From Rufibacter tibetensis (GTDB taxonomy: Bacteria; Bacteroidota; Bacteroidia; Cytophagales; Hymenobacteraceae), in assembly GCF_001310085.1 (NCBI RefSeq), contig NZ_CP012643.1, positions 2,325,001-2,389,000 of the forward strand: 64,000 nt of DNA. Direction: 5' to 3'. Positions 33,372 to 43,700 of the stretch are shown here, piece by piece. Positions within the stretch are counted from its first letter, which is position 1; each line of letters starts with the position of its first letter. Below the pieces are notes generated by a model that worked only from the letters and a program-made list of their open reading frames with translations, was not told the DNA's origin and did no database searches. Made by a program: the position numbers and the translations under genes.

Positions 33372-33723
33372 AGCTTATTAGTTTAAGGTTAGAATTAACT
33401 TCTGCTATACTACCTATTATGTTTATAAGGATAAATACTTATTAATCAGGATTTTTTAAAAAAAGAAGGATTGTTTTTGAATGGCAAAGGAAAGAAATTT
33501 TTGTGGTTAAAATCAGGTCTACTCTGAAATGCTAAATTGGTGTAAAAATTGTGCAAAATTTAAGTTAAAATACAAGGGTGAATCTTTTAACTATGCTAAA
33601 ACGTAGTATATTTGTGTATTAAGTATGGTAATTATTGCACTTTTTAATAAAATTTAGGATGTGTAATGATGAAAGAAGTGTAGTGTTTTCCCCCCTTTAC
33701 CCATGGAATGAAAGTTTACTGAT
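33372..33723. other. Divergent promoter region
   Basis: 352 bp, very AT-rich, between the small Cys-rich gene (minus) and the acyltransferase (plus). It includes the plus-strand promoter at 33585-33614. No other gene was recognised. Confidence 0.5.
33607..33614 (+). promoter_or_regulatory. -7 box of the acyltransferase gene
   Basis: TATATTTG matches the TAnnTTTG -7 consensus. A -33 TTTT lies 18 bp upstream. The start codon at 33724 is about 110 bp downstream, so the 5' leader is long. Confidence 0.55.
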
Positions 33724-34815
33724 ATGGCTCCAAGCAATAGATATCAAGAGCTAGACGCCTTAAGGGGGATAGCGGCTTTAATAGTAGTGCTTTTTCACTA
33801 TACCTTAGATCGACCAGAAGCAGCGCTGGGCTTTAAATACGGAGCGACCGGGGTAGATTTGTTCTTTATTATCAGTGGGTTCGTGATTTTCATGAGCGTC
33901 AGCAAAATCTCAAGAAGCTCTGATTTCGTTATAAACCGGATCAGCAGATTGTATCCTACCTATTGGGCGTCTGTTACCTTTACTTTCCTCTTCATAGCCT
34001 TCTCTTCTTTTTACAGATATGGCTCTTTAGAGCGGGTGCCTTTGAGGGATTATTTGGGGAACATGACCATGTTCCAACACTACCTAAAGATCCCTAATCT
34101 GGATGGCCCTTACTGGACCATGATCATTGAAATGATCTTTTACATTGGCGTTCTGTTTCTGTTTCACTTCAAGTTGTTGAAGTATTTCAATAGTATAGCC
34201 ATTTCGCTGTCCCTTTCTGCAGTTGTGGCTGCTAATTTCCTGTATGAGTATAGGGTTGTCGAATTCGTTTTTAATGCCATCCCTCTGTTGAAGTACTTCC
34301 CTTTATTTTACGCGGGGATCCTGTTCTATAAAATCCATTCGCATGAAGGAAAGAAAGCAGAAAACTACCTGATGATTGTTTTTTGCTTTGTGTGCCAGGT
34401 GCTTCTGTTTAAGCTGGCAACCTCAAGCAAATTTATCAATGAAGTAGAGTATGTAGGATTGCTTACCGCTTACTTCTCCATTTTTACTTTGTTTGTAACT
34501 AACCAACTGAAGCCGTTGGTCAACAAGGTGACTCTTTACTTAGGTAAGATTTCTTTTGCTTTATACCTGACCCATCAATACGTGGCAACAGATAAGTTTA
34601 GCGGCCTCATTCCAACCCTGGTGAATGAGTTTGGAGTAAACTTCTGGGTGGCGTCACTTGGTGTAGCCTTACCTGTGGCCTTGATAGTAGCTTCACTTAT
34701 TACGTTCTTCATAGAGGTGCCAATGACCAGGAACATGAAGCAAAACCTTTTACAGTTAAGGGCTGCCTTTGGCAAGCAGGAGGTGACGGTAGATAAAGCG
34801 AAGAGCATGGTGTAG
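33724..34815 (+). CDS. Acyltransferase 3 family membrane protein
   Basis: A 363-residue integral membrane protein with about ten membrane segments and the acyltransferase-3 opening RYQELDALRGIAALIVVLFHY (His in the FHY motif), followed by the TGVDLFFIISGFVIF segment. The family O-acetylates or acylates surface sugars such as O-antigen or exopolysaccharide (OafA/NodX type). No surface-glycan genes surround it, so the acceptor is unknown. Monocistronic with a long leader and a 46-bp palindrome as terminator. Confidence 0.85.
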   Translation: MAPSNRYQELDALRGIAALIVVLFHYTLDRPEAALGFKYGATGVDLFFIISGFVIFMSVSKISRSSDFVINRISRLYPTYWASVTFTFLFIAFSSFYRYGSLERVPLRDYLGNMTMFQHYLKIPNLDGPYWTMIIEMIFYIGVLFLFHFKLLKYFNSIAISLSLSAVVAANFLYEYRVVEFVFNAIPLLKYFPLFYAGILFYKIHSHEGKKAENYLMIVFCFVCQVLLFKLATSSKFINEVEYVGLLTAYFSIFTLFVTNQLKPLVNKVTLYLGKISFALYLTHQYVATDKFSGLIPTLVNEFGVNFWVASLGVALPVALIVASLITFFIEVPMTRNMKQNLLQLRAAFGKQEVTVDKAKSMV

Positions 34816-34894
34816 CCTTTTGCCTGATCTAATAGATATATCTCAAAACCTGTAAGTTCTACACGTTAGGTTCAGCTTTGCCATCAAAATATTA

Positions 34895-34940
34895 ACACAA
34901 AGAAGGCGCTTCAACTTAAGTTGAAGCGCCTTCTTTGTGT
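34895..34940. terminator. Perfect 46-bp palindrome between convergent genes
   Basis: ACACAAAGAAGGCGCTTCAA begins an exact 23-bp arm; the second arm follows with no spacer, so the palindrome is centred between 34917 and 34918. It lies between the convergent acyltransferase and M20 genes and is probably a two-way terminator. Confidence 0.8.
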
Positions 34941-35056
34941 ATGTGGCAGTTTCCGTAATTCCCAAAGAATGCTCCTGCTCCCGCAAATAGATGTTTGGAG
35001 AATGGTTAAAGGGTAAGTTGAAGATTGCAGAACAAACCCTCAGTTCCGGAACGCAT

Positions 35057-36586
35057 TTATTTGAGTTGCATGATAGCGGCAATGGTTTCGATGCCCTCCC
35101 AGAGGTACTGAATTTTTACATTCTCATTCTCGGCGTGCTGGTTGTTGTCGTAGTTCACAATGGGCACGGTGACCACTTTTGTGTTCAGGATTTCTTCAAA
35201 GAGGTACAAGGGCAGGCTTCCGCCCATAGAGGGAATCAAGACCAGTGGTTCTTTGGTCGTGGACTGCACCGCAGTTTGTATGCTTTTGGCGATGGGTAAA
35301 TCCATGGGGGTGCGCTGCGCGTTGTAGCCATGCTCCACTTCTACCTTGATTAGGTTAGGGTGTTTGCTGCGGTCTTCTTCAGTAGGCTCACGGTCCAGTA
35401 CCTGAAAACCCTTGCTCTTTATATGGGCAATCACCTTTTCTGCCTGTTTCTTGTGATCGTTGCCTTTTACCAAACGCAGGTCTAAAACAGCTTCGGCTTT
35501 GGTGGGAATTACGTTGCTGGCCATCGGGCCTACATTGGCGCTGTGCAGGCCATTGATATTCAGGGTGGGCTGCATGATGGACTCTACAATGGATCTGCCT
35601 GCTACTTCCGGGGTGTTGACTCCTAGCTCCTTTTTTAAGATCTCATCCTGATTCGGGATTTGAGCCAGGGCTTTCTTCTCGGAGGCAGTAAGCGGGGTGA
35701 CATCGTCATAAAAGCCTTTCACCAGCACCTTGCCCTGTTCATCTTTCATAGAGGCCAGTAGTTGAGCTAGTTTCAGGGCAGGGTTGGGTGCCCAATTTCC
35801 GTAATTGCCGCTGTGTAGCGGGCGTTTGGCGCCATAGACGGTAAGGGCCATGTTCACGTCGCCGCGCACGCCATATACAATGGTCTTTTTGCCTGAGGCA
35901 TGCCGGGGTGCGTCAATGATGATCCAGCAATCGGCTTGCAGTTTGGCTTTGTGCTGCTTGAAAACCTCATCCAGGTGGATGGAGCCTACTTCTTCTTCGC
36001 CTTCAAACAGGAACTTGATGTTCGCATTCAGGCGCTGGCCGGTTTTCACCAAGGCATCGTAGGCGTTGATGATCGCCATCACTCCTGCTTTGTCATCGGC
36101 AGAGCCGCGGCCCAAAATGCGCCAGTCTGGATTAACAGCGTCACCAGATTTGTATGGTCCTATAATCTTGCCGCCGTTTTCAAATGCTCCGGTAATGAGC
36201 ACCGGTTTAAAAGGCTCCACGCCTGCGTACCATTGCTTCGGGTTCACCGGTTGTCCGTCATAATGCGCGTAGAACCCAATGGTCTTGTTAGCGCCAGGTG
36301 TTTTGATTTCGCCGAACACTGCCGGAGTAACTTCAGGAGTAGTTCCGGTCAGTAACTCTGCTTTAATGCCCCTGCTGGTCATCATGTCCTTAATGAAAAC
36401 GGCATTCTTCCGGATATTGACCGTGTCTGTGGAAACATTGGGGATAGAGAGAAACCGGATGTACTCTTCCATCAGTTTCTTGTCATTTTGCTTAATGTAC
36501 GCTTGTATGGTTTGCGCCTTGAGGGAAGGCAGGGAGCACAGCGCGGCGAGGGTTAAGCCAAGGATTCGGTAAAGTTTCAAGGTCAT
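35057..36586 (-). CDS. M20-family dipeptidase, exported
   Basis: A 509-residue enzyme with signal peptide (LAALCSLPSLKAQ) and M20 features: IGFYAHYDGQPV, GRGSADDKAGVMAIIN (bridging Asp) and FEGEEEVGS. It is longer than the other M20 gene and closer to the carnosinase/PepV-like dipeptidases. It lies divergent from the Tat-exported aldolase-like gene and near a gamma-glutamyltransferase, which supports a role in breaking down small peptides outside the cytoplasm. The exact dipeptide is unknown. Confidence 0.85.
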   Translation of the reverse strand: MTLKLYRILGLTLAALCSLPSLKAQTIQAYIKQNDKKLMEEYIRFLSIPNVSTDTVNIRKNAVFIKDMMTSRGIKAELLTGTTPEVTPAVFGEIKTPGANKTIGFYAHYDGQPVNPKQWYAGVEPFKPVLITGAFENGGKIIGPYKSGDAVNPDWRILGRGSADDKAGVMAIINAYDALVKTGQRLNANIKFLFEGEEEVGSIHLDEVFKQHKAKLQADCWIIIDAPRHASGKKTIVYGVRGDVNMALTVYGAKRPLHSGNYGNWAPNPALKLAQLLASMKDEQGKVLVKGFYDDVTPLTASEKKALAQIPNQDEILKKELGVNTPEVAGRSIVESIMQPTLNINGLHSANVGPMASNVIPTKAEAVLDLRLVKGNDHKKQAEKVIAHIKSKGFQVLDREPTEEDRSKHPNLIKVEVEHGYNAQRTPMDLPIAKSIQTAVQSTTKEPLVLIPSMGGSLPLYLFEEILNTKVVTVPIVNYDNNQHAENENVKIQYLWEGIETIAAIMQLK

Positions 36587-36693
36587 GGGTAGGCTGGTGA
36601 AATAGGTGAGGCTGGTAATGCTAAGATAAGAAGCAGAACGGTTCTTTTGCTATCCTGCTTAAGGTGAAATCCTAGCCCTGCCTTTTTCCTCTT

Positions 36694-36724
36694 TTTAGGC
36701 CTGTTTTTTAGAAAACAGTATGTA
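36694..36724. repeat. Dispersed palindromic motif
   Basis: ttttaggcctgttttttag and gaaaacagtatg, copy of the CTGTTTTT.AGAAAACAG family, in the divergent gap between the M20 and aldolase-like genes. Confidence 0.5.
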
Positions 36725-36833
36725 AACTCCCTTGAATTGAAGTCTTGCTGAAGCCAGGTTGCAGGGTGTTCAGCAAGAAATCAAATCAACTCCTTTATAT
36801 TGGTAGCTAGAAATCATCTTTAAGAATCTGCTG

Positions 36834-38024
36834 ATGGCTAAGAAAATAAAGGGGAGACGTGCGTTTCTGAAAAGCTCTGGGTTGGCAACACTTCCGTTCC
36901 TGCTTCCAACCGGATTGTCCTCGCCAGCTGCTTTGGCGCAGTACGCCGCGGGAAAAGAGGAAAGCATCAACTTTGTGACCGATGGGGCCATGCCTTCCCC
37001 AAAGGAATATGTGCAGGAGCTCCAGGCAGTTGTAGAAAAATATCCCAACGTGCAAGATACCTACGCCAAAGAAGGAGCAGTTGCCCAGTTAGAGCAGAAG
37101 TTTGCCGAAATAACCGGAAAACAGAAAGCTATCTTTATGCCTTCGGGGACTATGGCCAACAACCTCGCGCTGCGAGTGCTGAGCCAGAACAAAAGCAAAA
37201 TCTTTGTGCAGGAGGTCAGCCATCTGTTCCGTGATGAAGCCGATGCTGCCCAGACGGTCCACAGCAAAAGGCTGATTCCGTTGGCGCCCGGCAAAGCCGA
37301 GTTCAGCTTGGAGGAATTGAAGGAAGCAATTGCGTATCATGACAAAGGCGAGGTTTTCAAGAGTGGTATTGGCGCGGTGTCTATTGAGAACCCGGTCAGA
37401 AGAGCCGATGGGCAGGTGGTCTCCATAGAAGAGATCAGGAAAATAGCGGCCTATTGCAAAGAGAACGGGATAAAGCTACACTTGGATGGCGCCAGATTGC
37501 ACCTGGCATCGGCGTATTCGGGAGTGCCTATCAAGGAGTATGCTGCCCCGTTTGACACAGTGTACATTTCGCTCTATAAATACCTGGGAAGCAAAGGCGG
37601 TGCTATTCTGGCCGGCGATGCGGCAGTCATTGATCAGATGCCGCACCTGATTAAAGTGTATGGCGGCAACATCTACCAAAACTGGCCTTACGCGGCCATG
37701 GCGTTAGATAAGGTTGCTACCATTGAAAGCCAGCTACAGAAAGCCAGAACAAAAGCAGACCAGCTATTCAGTATAATGAACCAGGCAGGAAACATGAAGG
37801 TCAGCAAAATCGAGAACGGAAGTAACATCTTCAACCTGCAGATTACAGCGCCAGTCAACTTTGAAAAGCTTACTGCTTATTTAAAGGAGAAAGAGCAAAT
37901 CCAGCTAAGGATGCCCGACGGACAAGGCACTATCAAGTTCTACGTGAATGAGACGATTCTAAAAAGGAGCAATGAATCCATTTTAAATGCTTTGAAGAAG
38001 GCCATCAATTCGTCTGTCGCGTAA
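36834..38024 (+). CDS. Threonine aldolase/beta-eliminating lyase-family PLP enzyme with a Tat signal
   Basis: A 396-residue fold-type I PLP enzyme. The opening KIKGRRAFLKSSGLATLPFL has a twin-arginine motif (GRRAFLK) followed by a hydrophobic segment and AALAQ, a Tat signal peptide. HLDGARLHLAS (Asp218, Ala220, Arg221) is the cofactor site of threonine aldolases, and SLYKYLGSKGGAIL contains the Schiff-base lysine, probably Lys249. Export of a folded PLP enzyme is unusual and explains the Tat route. Neighbours (M20 dipeptidase, gamma-glutamyltransferase) suggest extracytoplasmic amino-acid turnover. The substrate could be L-threonine, L-allo-threonine or a related amino acid. Confidence 0.8.
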   Translation: MAKKIKGRRAFLKSSGLATLPFLLPTGLSSPAALAQYAAGKEESINFVTDGAMPSPKEYVQELQAVVEKYPNVQDTYAKEGAVAQLEQKFAEITGKQKAIFMPSGTMANNLALRVLSQNKSKIFVQEVSHLFRDEADAAQTVHSKRLIPLAPGKAEFSLEELKEAIAYHDKGEVFKSGIGAVSIENPVRRADGQVVSIEEIRKIAAYCKENGIKLHLDGARLHLASAYSGVPIKEYAAPFDTVYISLYKYLGSKGGAILAGDAAVIDQMPHLIKVYGGNIYQNWPYAAMALDKVATIESQLQKARTKADQLFSIMNQAGNMKVSKIENGSNIFNLQITAPVNFEKLTAYLKEKEQIQLRMPDGQGTIKFYVNETILKRSNESILNALKKAINSSVA

Positions 38025-38097
38025 TGTATAGTCTCTTTTCACGTTCCTGTTTTTTGGGCCATTTTTGTCTAACGTAAACTATCTCAATAGTACCTAT

Positions 38098-39984
38098 ATG
38101 AAAAGAATTCTAACCCTGCTTCTTTGTCTCTCTTTTGCTGGAGCGGCCTTGGGGCAGCAGACGCAAAAGCCGGTATTGCACGGCAAGAACTGGATGGCCA
38201 TTACCGGAAAGCCTTTGGCCGCCACAGCCGGTTCTATGACCTTTCAGAAAGGTGGAAATGCAGTGGATGCGGCTTGCGCCATGCTGGCGGCTACCTGCAC
38301 CATGTGGGATGTCCTGAGCTGGGGCGGCGAAACCCAAGCCTTGATCTATAATCCTAAAACAAAGAAAGTCATTGCCATCAACGCCATGGGCGTGGCGCCA
38401 ACCGGGGCTACCGCGGCGTTCTTCAAAGGCAAAGGCTACAGCTTTCCGCCGGAATATGGTCCCTTGGCAGCTACTACCCCCGGTACCCCCGGCGGACTTT
38501 TGTACATGTTAGCCAATTACGGCACCCTGAGTTTAGAGCAAGTGCTGGCCCCTGCCATGGAAATGGCCTCCGGGTACCCCATTGAAGCCCAGACAGCCAA
38601 CAGCTTTGAGCGCGAGAAAGAGCGGTTGAAGCAATGGCCTTACAGCAAAAAAGTATTCCTGCCGCATTTAGGTCAAAAAAGAGAAGCTCCCGAGGCGGGC
38701 GAAATCTTTGTGCAAAAAGATTTGCTAGCCACTCTTACCAAAATGGTGGAAACCGAGAAAGCGGCTCTTAAGAAAGGTAAAAGCCGCAAAGAAGCCATCA
38801 TGGCTGCTTATGACCGTTTTTACACTGGCGATATTGCGAAGGAGTTTGTGCGGGGCTGCCAGGAGCAGGGCGGTCTGATTACCATGCAGGATCTGGCCAA
38901 GTGGAAGCCTATTGAAGAAGAGCCGCTAAGCGTAAACTACAAAGGGATTGAGGTCTACAAGCTAAAGCAGTGGACCCAGGGGCCTGTCATGCTGCAGGCG
39001 CTGAACATCCTGGAAAACTTCGACCTGAAGAGCATGGGGCATAACAGTCCCAAGTACATTCATACGCTTTACCAAACCATGAACCTCACCTACGCAGACC
39101 GGGATTTCTACTACGGCGACTCCTACTTCGCGCCGCAGGAACCCATCAAAGGGTTGCTGAGTAAGGAGTATGCCAAGCAAAGAGCATCTCTGATTCAGTT
39201 TGACAAGAACAATCCTAACATAGGGCCAGGAGATCCTTACCCATTTGAGGCAAAAGGCTTGAAAAACCCGTACCTGAAGCTTTTGAAAGAGAGAGGCTAC
39301 GAGATGGATACCACCAAGCGGAACTTCGCGCCCACCCACGACATCCGGAACGGTTCTTCCAAAGTAGACTATGAAAAGAGACTATGGCTGGGTACCACCA
39401 CCGTAGAAGCCGCCGATAAAGAAGGTTGGGTAGTGTCTATCACGCCTAGCGGTGGCTGGAACCCCGCCGTTATTGCCGGAAACACCGGAGTGGGCATGAG
39501 CCAGCGCATGCAAAGCTTTGTGTTAGACCCTGAATTGAATCCTTTTAACGTGGTAGAGCCGGGTAAGAGGCCCAGAGTAACGCTTACTCCGTCCATGGCG
39601 CTGAAGGATGGGAAGCCTTTCCTGTCCTTCGCGGTACAGGGCGGCGATACCCAGGACCAGAACCTTCTGCAGTTCTTTTTGAACGTAGCTGATTTCGGGA
39701 TGAATGTGCAGCAGGCTTCTGAGGCACCCAACTTCAACACCAACCAGTTGTGGCTATCCTTAGGCGGTACCAAAACTGATGACCGCAAACCCAAGCCGGG
39801 CCAGATCCTTTTACATGACAGTACTCCTGAAGAGGTGCGTGCTCAATTGAAGAAAATGGGCTATATCTTAAGCTTTGACGACCGTACCAGTGGCCCAATC
39901 AACGCTATCTATTTTGATTGGAAACACGGTAGTTTCTGGGGCGGCTCCAGTAACCACGGCGAGGATTACGGTATTGGATGGTAA
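38098..39984 (+). CDS. Gamma-glutamyltransferase-family enzyme, exported
   Basis: The start at 38098 (ATG) gives a signal peptide (ILTLLLCLSFAGAALGQ). The 628-residue protein is an Ntn hydrolase of the gamma-glutamyltransferase family: GGNAVDAACAMLAATCTMWDVLSWGG near the N terminus and the self-cleavage threonine in WLGTTTVEAAD (Thr433, cleaved before it). Family members hydrolyse or transfer the gamma-glutamyl group of glutathione and related peptides in the periplasm. The usual LSLLNPFGS-like active site is diverged here, so substrate preference may differ. It follows the aldolase-like gene on the same strand with a 70-bp gap. Confidence 0.85.
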   Translation: MKRILTLLLCLSFAGAALGQQTQKPVLHGKNWMAITGKPLAATAGSMTFQKGGNAVDAACAMLAATCTMWDVLSWGGETQALIYNPKTKKVIAINAMGVAPTGATAAFFKGKGYSFPPEYGPLAATTPGTPGGLLYMLANYGTLSLEQVLAPAMEMASGYPIEAQTANSFEREKERLKQWPYSKKVFLPHLGQKREAPEAGEIFVQKDLLATLTKMVETEKAALKKGKSRKEAIMAAYDRFYTGDIAKEFVRGCQEQGGLITMQDLAKWKPIEEEPLSVNYKGIEVYKLKQWTQGPVMLQALNILENFDLKSMGHNSPKYIHTLYQTMNLTYADRDFYYGDSYFAPQEPIKGLLSKEYAKQRASLIQFDKNNPNIGPGDPYPFEAKGLKNPYLKLLKERGYEMDTTKRNFAPTHDIRNGSSKVDYEKRLWLGTTTVEAADKEGWVVSITPSGGWNPAVIAGNTGVGMSQRMQSFVLDPELNPFNVVEPGKRPRVTLTPSMALKDGKPFLSFAVQGGDTQDQNLLQFFLNVADFGMNVQQASEAPNFNTNQLWLSLGGTKTDDRKPKPGQILLHDSTPEEVRAQLKKMGYILSFDDRTSGPINAIYFDWKHGSFWGGSSNHGEDYGIGW

Positions 39985-40755
39985 GTAACCGAACTTTAAA
40001 TTCGGCGAGCTAATGCTCGTAAAGGCTCCTTCTGTCCCTAAGCTTAGCTTCAGTATTCTTAGAATTTATTAGTTTCTAGAATATAGTTTTAGCAATTGTT
40101 TCCCGAAAACAGGCAATAAACCGTGTGCTGAAGGTCTTTGCTGGTTTTATTCTTAGTTGATTTTATTGAAAGCTTACACCTGCCGGGGAAGTTAGTTCTT
40201 GCCATGGTGCTATGAGTAAGCTTTGTTTCATTGACCCCTTCCTATTCTTCAAATGAAGAACAGGAAGGGGTTTCCGTTTTAAGGGCGTTATAGGAAAATC
40301 GATTAAAAAAGACCTTTTTAACAGAGGCTCTTCCTTCGCACATTCTGACCGGTATAGAATTTCAGACAGCTAGGCTGGCTCTTTTTCTGCTTCAGAATCA
40401 ACTTACTAGCAGAAGGTTTCCTGTTGCTGGGTAAATAAATTTTACCAAAGGCTTTTTTCTGGATATAGGTCTGTGTGAATATTAGCAAACAAGTGTGTAT
40501 TTATACCTATGATATTGCATTTTATTTGATAAATTTGTCCGGGTATAAAAATTTGGATTATAGTTATTTAGCAAAGCGTCAGGGAGTAAGGCCTGGTGTG
40601 CTGTCTATCTAAAATTTTCTTATTCTATATGCCCTCTTATCAGGTAAAGGTAAGTATATACTTGTATATGTATAATATTAATTATATAAAATATAAATTA
40701 GTTGCAATTGGATTAAAACTCCAAGGGGTGCTTAAATAAACTTGGAGGGGCGTGC
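39985..40755. other. 771-bp gene-free region upstream of the giant repeat protein gene
   Basis: Contains a weak palindromic motif (40085-40122), the terminator of the gamma-glutamyltransferase gene (40234-40273) and, from about 40490, a very AT-rich stretch with several TATA-like and TAAATTTG sequences that probably holds the promoter of the giant gene. I could not fix the promoter with confidence, and no riboswitch or small gene was recognised. Confidence 0.5.
40234..40273 (+). terminator. Terminator of the gamma-glutamyltransferase gene
   Basis: CCCCTTCCT (40235-40243) pairs with AGGAAGGGG (40262-40270), with an inner TTCTTC/GAAGAA stem, followed by a T-rich stretch. Confidence 0.75.
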
Positions 40756-43700
40756 ATGAAAATACGATTACTACTACTCTTAATCTTCCTTTTATCTCAG
40801 TCAAAAGCCTTCTCCCAAGTAGCGCCAGCCTTCAAATCATTGCAGGGTATTTCCATTGCAGCAGGGGCAGGTTATGAAAGCAAAGGCAACAGCAAAATAG
40901 AAAAAGGTGTTCTTAGAGCTGGATCCAACTCAAAAGGAGCCTGGGCCGAAGTGGGCAGAGTGTACGCTGATTTGCAGCGGCAACAACCCACCGCTACCTT
41001 GAACGCCACAGCCCTGTCAGGTGGTAAGTTGCAACCCGGGGTGTACCGGATTAAAGGAAATGTGCATCTTCAAAAGTCCCTGGAACTGTTAGGGAGCAAA
41101 TCTCCTAACGGTGTGTTTGTGTTCCAGGTAGAAGGAGACATGCAGGTTGACCCCGCTGTAAACATTGAACTGCGTCAGGGTGCCAAGGCGAAGAACGTTT
41201 TCTGGCAAGTAGCAGGCTTGGTAACAGTAGGTTCCCAAAGTTCTTTCAAAGGAACTGTAGTGGCAGCTAACAACATTACTGCCGGGAAAAACGCCTCTTT
41301 TGAAGGAAAGCTGTTAAGTACAAACGGGAAAATTACCCTTTCCAACGCCAGGGTAACAGATCATGGAAATGAATGCTTCTCAGATTTGGAAGTAAAACAG
41401 GTGGTAAGCGAGGGTCCGTACCGGGTTGGCTTATTAGTTACTTATACCATTACCCTCAAAAACTTGGGTCCTGATGATGAGAACAACGTGGTGGTGCATT
41501 TTGAAATGCCATCCGGGATTCAGTACCTGAGTTCCACTACTTCCCAAGGTTCCTCTTTTAATCAGTTTGAAGGATGGAGAATCGCCAAGTTCCCGAAAGG
41601 AAGCGAAGCCACCATGGTTGTGCAGGCAAGAATCATGAGAACCGAATTCTCCACGACTGTAGCCACCGTGACCGGCGACTGTGCCGACCCTAACATCAAA
41701 AGCAACACGTCTGAATTATCTATCTGCGCCACTCCCTCTAAGCCCGGGGAGATTTCTGGTTTAACCTCTCTTTGCGTAAATACCCCCGGAAACGTGTACC
41801 GGATAGAGCCAATGAGTGGGGCCCGTAAATACAACTGGACCCTGCCCGAAGGGTGGGCCATCACGTCGGGGCTGGAAACGAATTCTATTACCGTTACTAC
41901 CGGAAGCGCGGAAGCCAATGGAACCATCACGGTGAGAGCGGTGAATGCCTGCGGAGATGGTCCTGAAACCGTATTGGCGGTTAGTACGGTTTCTTTCCCT
42001 CCTCCTACACCTTCTGCAATCTCAGGCCCCCAGGAAATCTGTTTAGCCCCGGATGGAATTGTTTATTCCATCAATACTGTGGCCAGTGCGGTTTCCTATT
42101 CCTGGGAGTTGCCCTCCGGTTGGTCCATTGTAAAAGGGCAGGGAACAACTTTCATTACCGTAAATGCAGGGTCTTCGGGAGGAAAAGTAAAGGTGACGGC
42201 TGAAAATGGCTGCGGGAAAAGCGCCAGCAGTGAAATACAGGTAACTGTTTCTCCGGCGGCTCCGCTGAAACCAAACGCTATCTCAGGGCCAGGCCAGGTT
42301 TGCGCCAACTCTGACGGAAACACCTACGAAGTACCGGCGGTGCCGAATGCCACCAGCTATACCTGGACCATTCCGGCTGGCTGGAGCATTGTTGCCGGAC
42401 AAGGTACCAATAGAATCACAGTACGCTCCGGCTCCTCGGCCGGCGACGTAACTGTAACCGCGCAAAACATTTGTGGAACCAGTGCTGTCACATCGCTGCC
42501 GGTTACCATTGCCTCAGCAGCCCCTGTAGTTGGAGCAATTTCGGGAGAAACAGCTTTGTGTCTCTCAACCGCAGAGCATGCCTATTCTGTTGAAGAGGTA
42601 GAGAATGCCACTACCTATACCTGGAGTGTGCCCGCTGACTGGCGGATTTTATCTGGGCAAGGCACCCGCAGAATCAACGTGAAAGTTGGCTCTAGTGGTG
42701 AGGTTAGATTGGTAGCCTCAAATGCCTGCGGAAACGGGTCAGCAGTACCCTTGAAAGTAGCGGTAGGCGCCGGGCCACCAGCAACCCCGGGTACTATTTC
42801 AGGAATGATTGCTCCTTGTAAAGATCAGGAAAACTTAGTCTATTCAGTCTCTGCCGGAGCAGACGTAGCCACCTATACCTGGACCGTTCCCCAAGGCTGG
42901 ACCATCATCTCGGGGCAAGGCACACAATCCATTACCGTAAAAGCAGGTTCATCCGCCGGAAACATTTCTGTGATTGGGGCAAACGGGTGCGGAAACAGTC
43001 CTGAGAGAACCTTGTCAGTAGCTCCTGCCCTTGCGGCTCCCGTGGTTCCAGCTTCTATTAATGGAGAGGCGGTACCGTGTGTTAATGGGCAGCAAACGTA
43101 TTCTGTTCCTAATGCGGTAGAGGGCCTCACCTATACCTGGACAGTACCCTCCGGTTGGATCATTGTTTCCGGGCAGGGTACGGGCACTCTGACTGTAAAC
43201 GCTGGAGCAAACCTTGGTCAAGTAACCGTAACGGCAAGCAATAGCTGCGGCCGAAGCGCGTCAACCACCATGGAAGTTACGCCTACCACGGGTGCACCCG
43301 CTTTAACGGCGAGCATTCAGGGAGAGGTAGCGGTGTGTGGCAATACAAATGAACTTACTTACAGCATCTCCTCCACCAATGCTGCTTCTTCTTTCCAGTG
43401 GGAGGTTCCAACTGGCTGGACCATTATAAGTGGGCAAGGAACCCGCGAAATCAAAGTTAAAGCAGGCACTTCTAATGGTACCATTCAGGTTTCGGCCAGA
43501 AATGGTTGCGGACAGAGCACAACTCGTTCCTTGGCGGTAGCCATCTCTTCAGTACTTCCTGCAACACCGGGTCAGATAACAGGGCCTCCCAATGTTTGCG
43601 CTAACATGGGAGAAGTAACCTACTCTATAGCAGCCGTGACAGACGCCACCTCCTACATCTGGTCTGTTCCCGCCACCTGGACTATTGTGCGGGGGCAGGG

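Noticed and set aside
40490-40755. Possible riboswitch before the giant repeat protein gene
   Set aside because: I could not draw a known riboswitch fold; the region is only AT-rich with promoter-like words.
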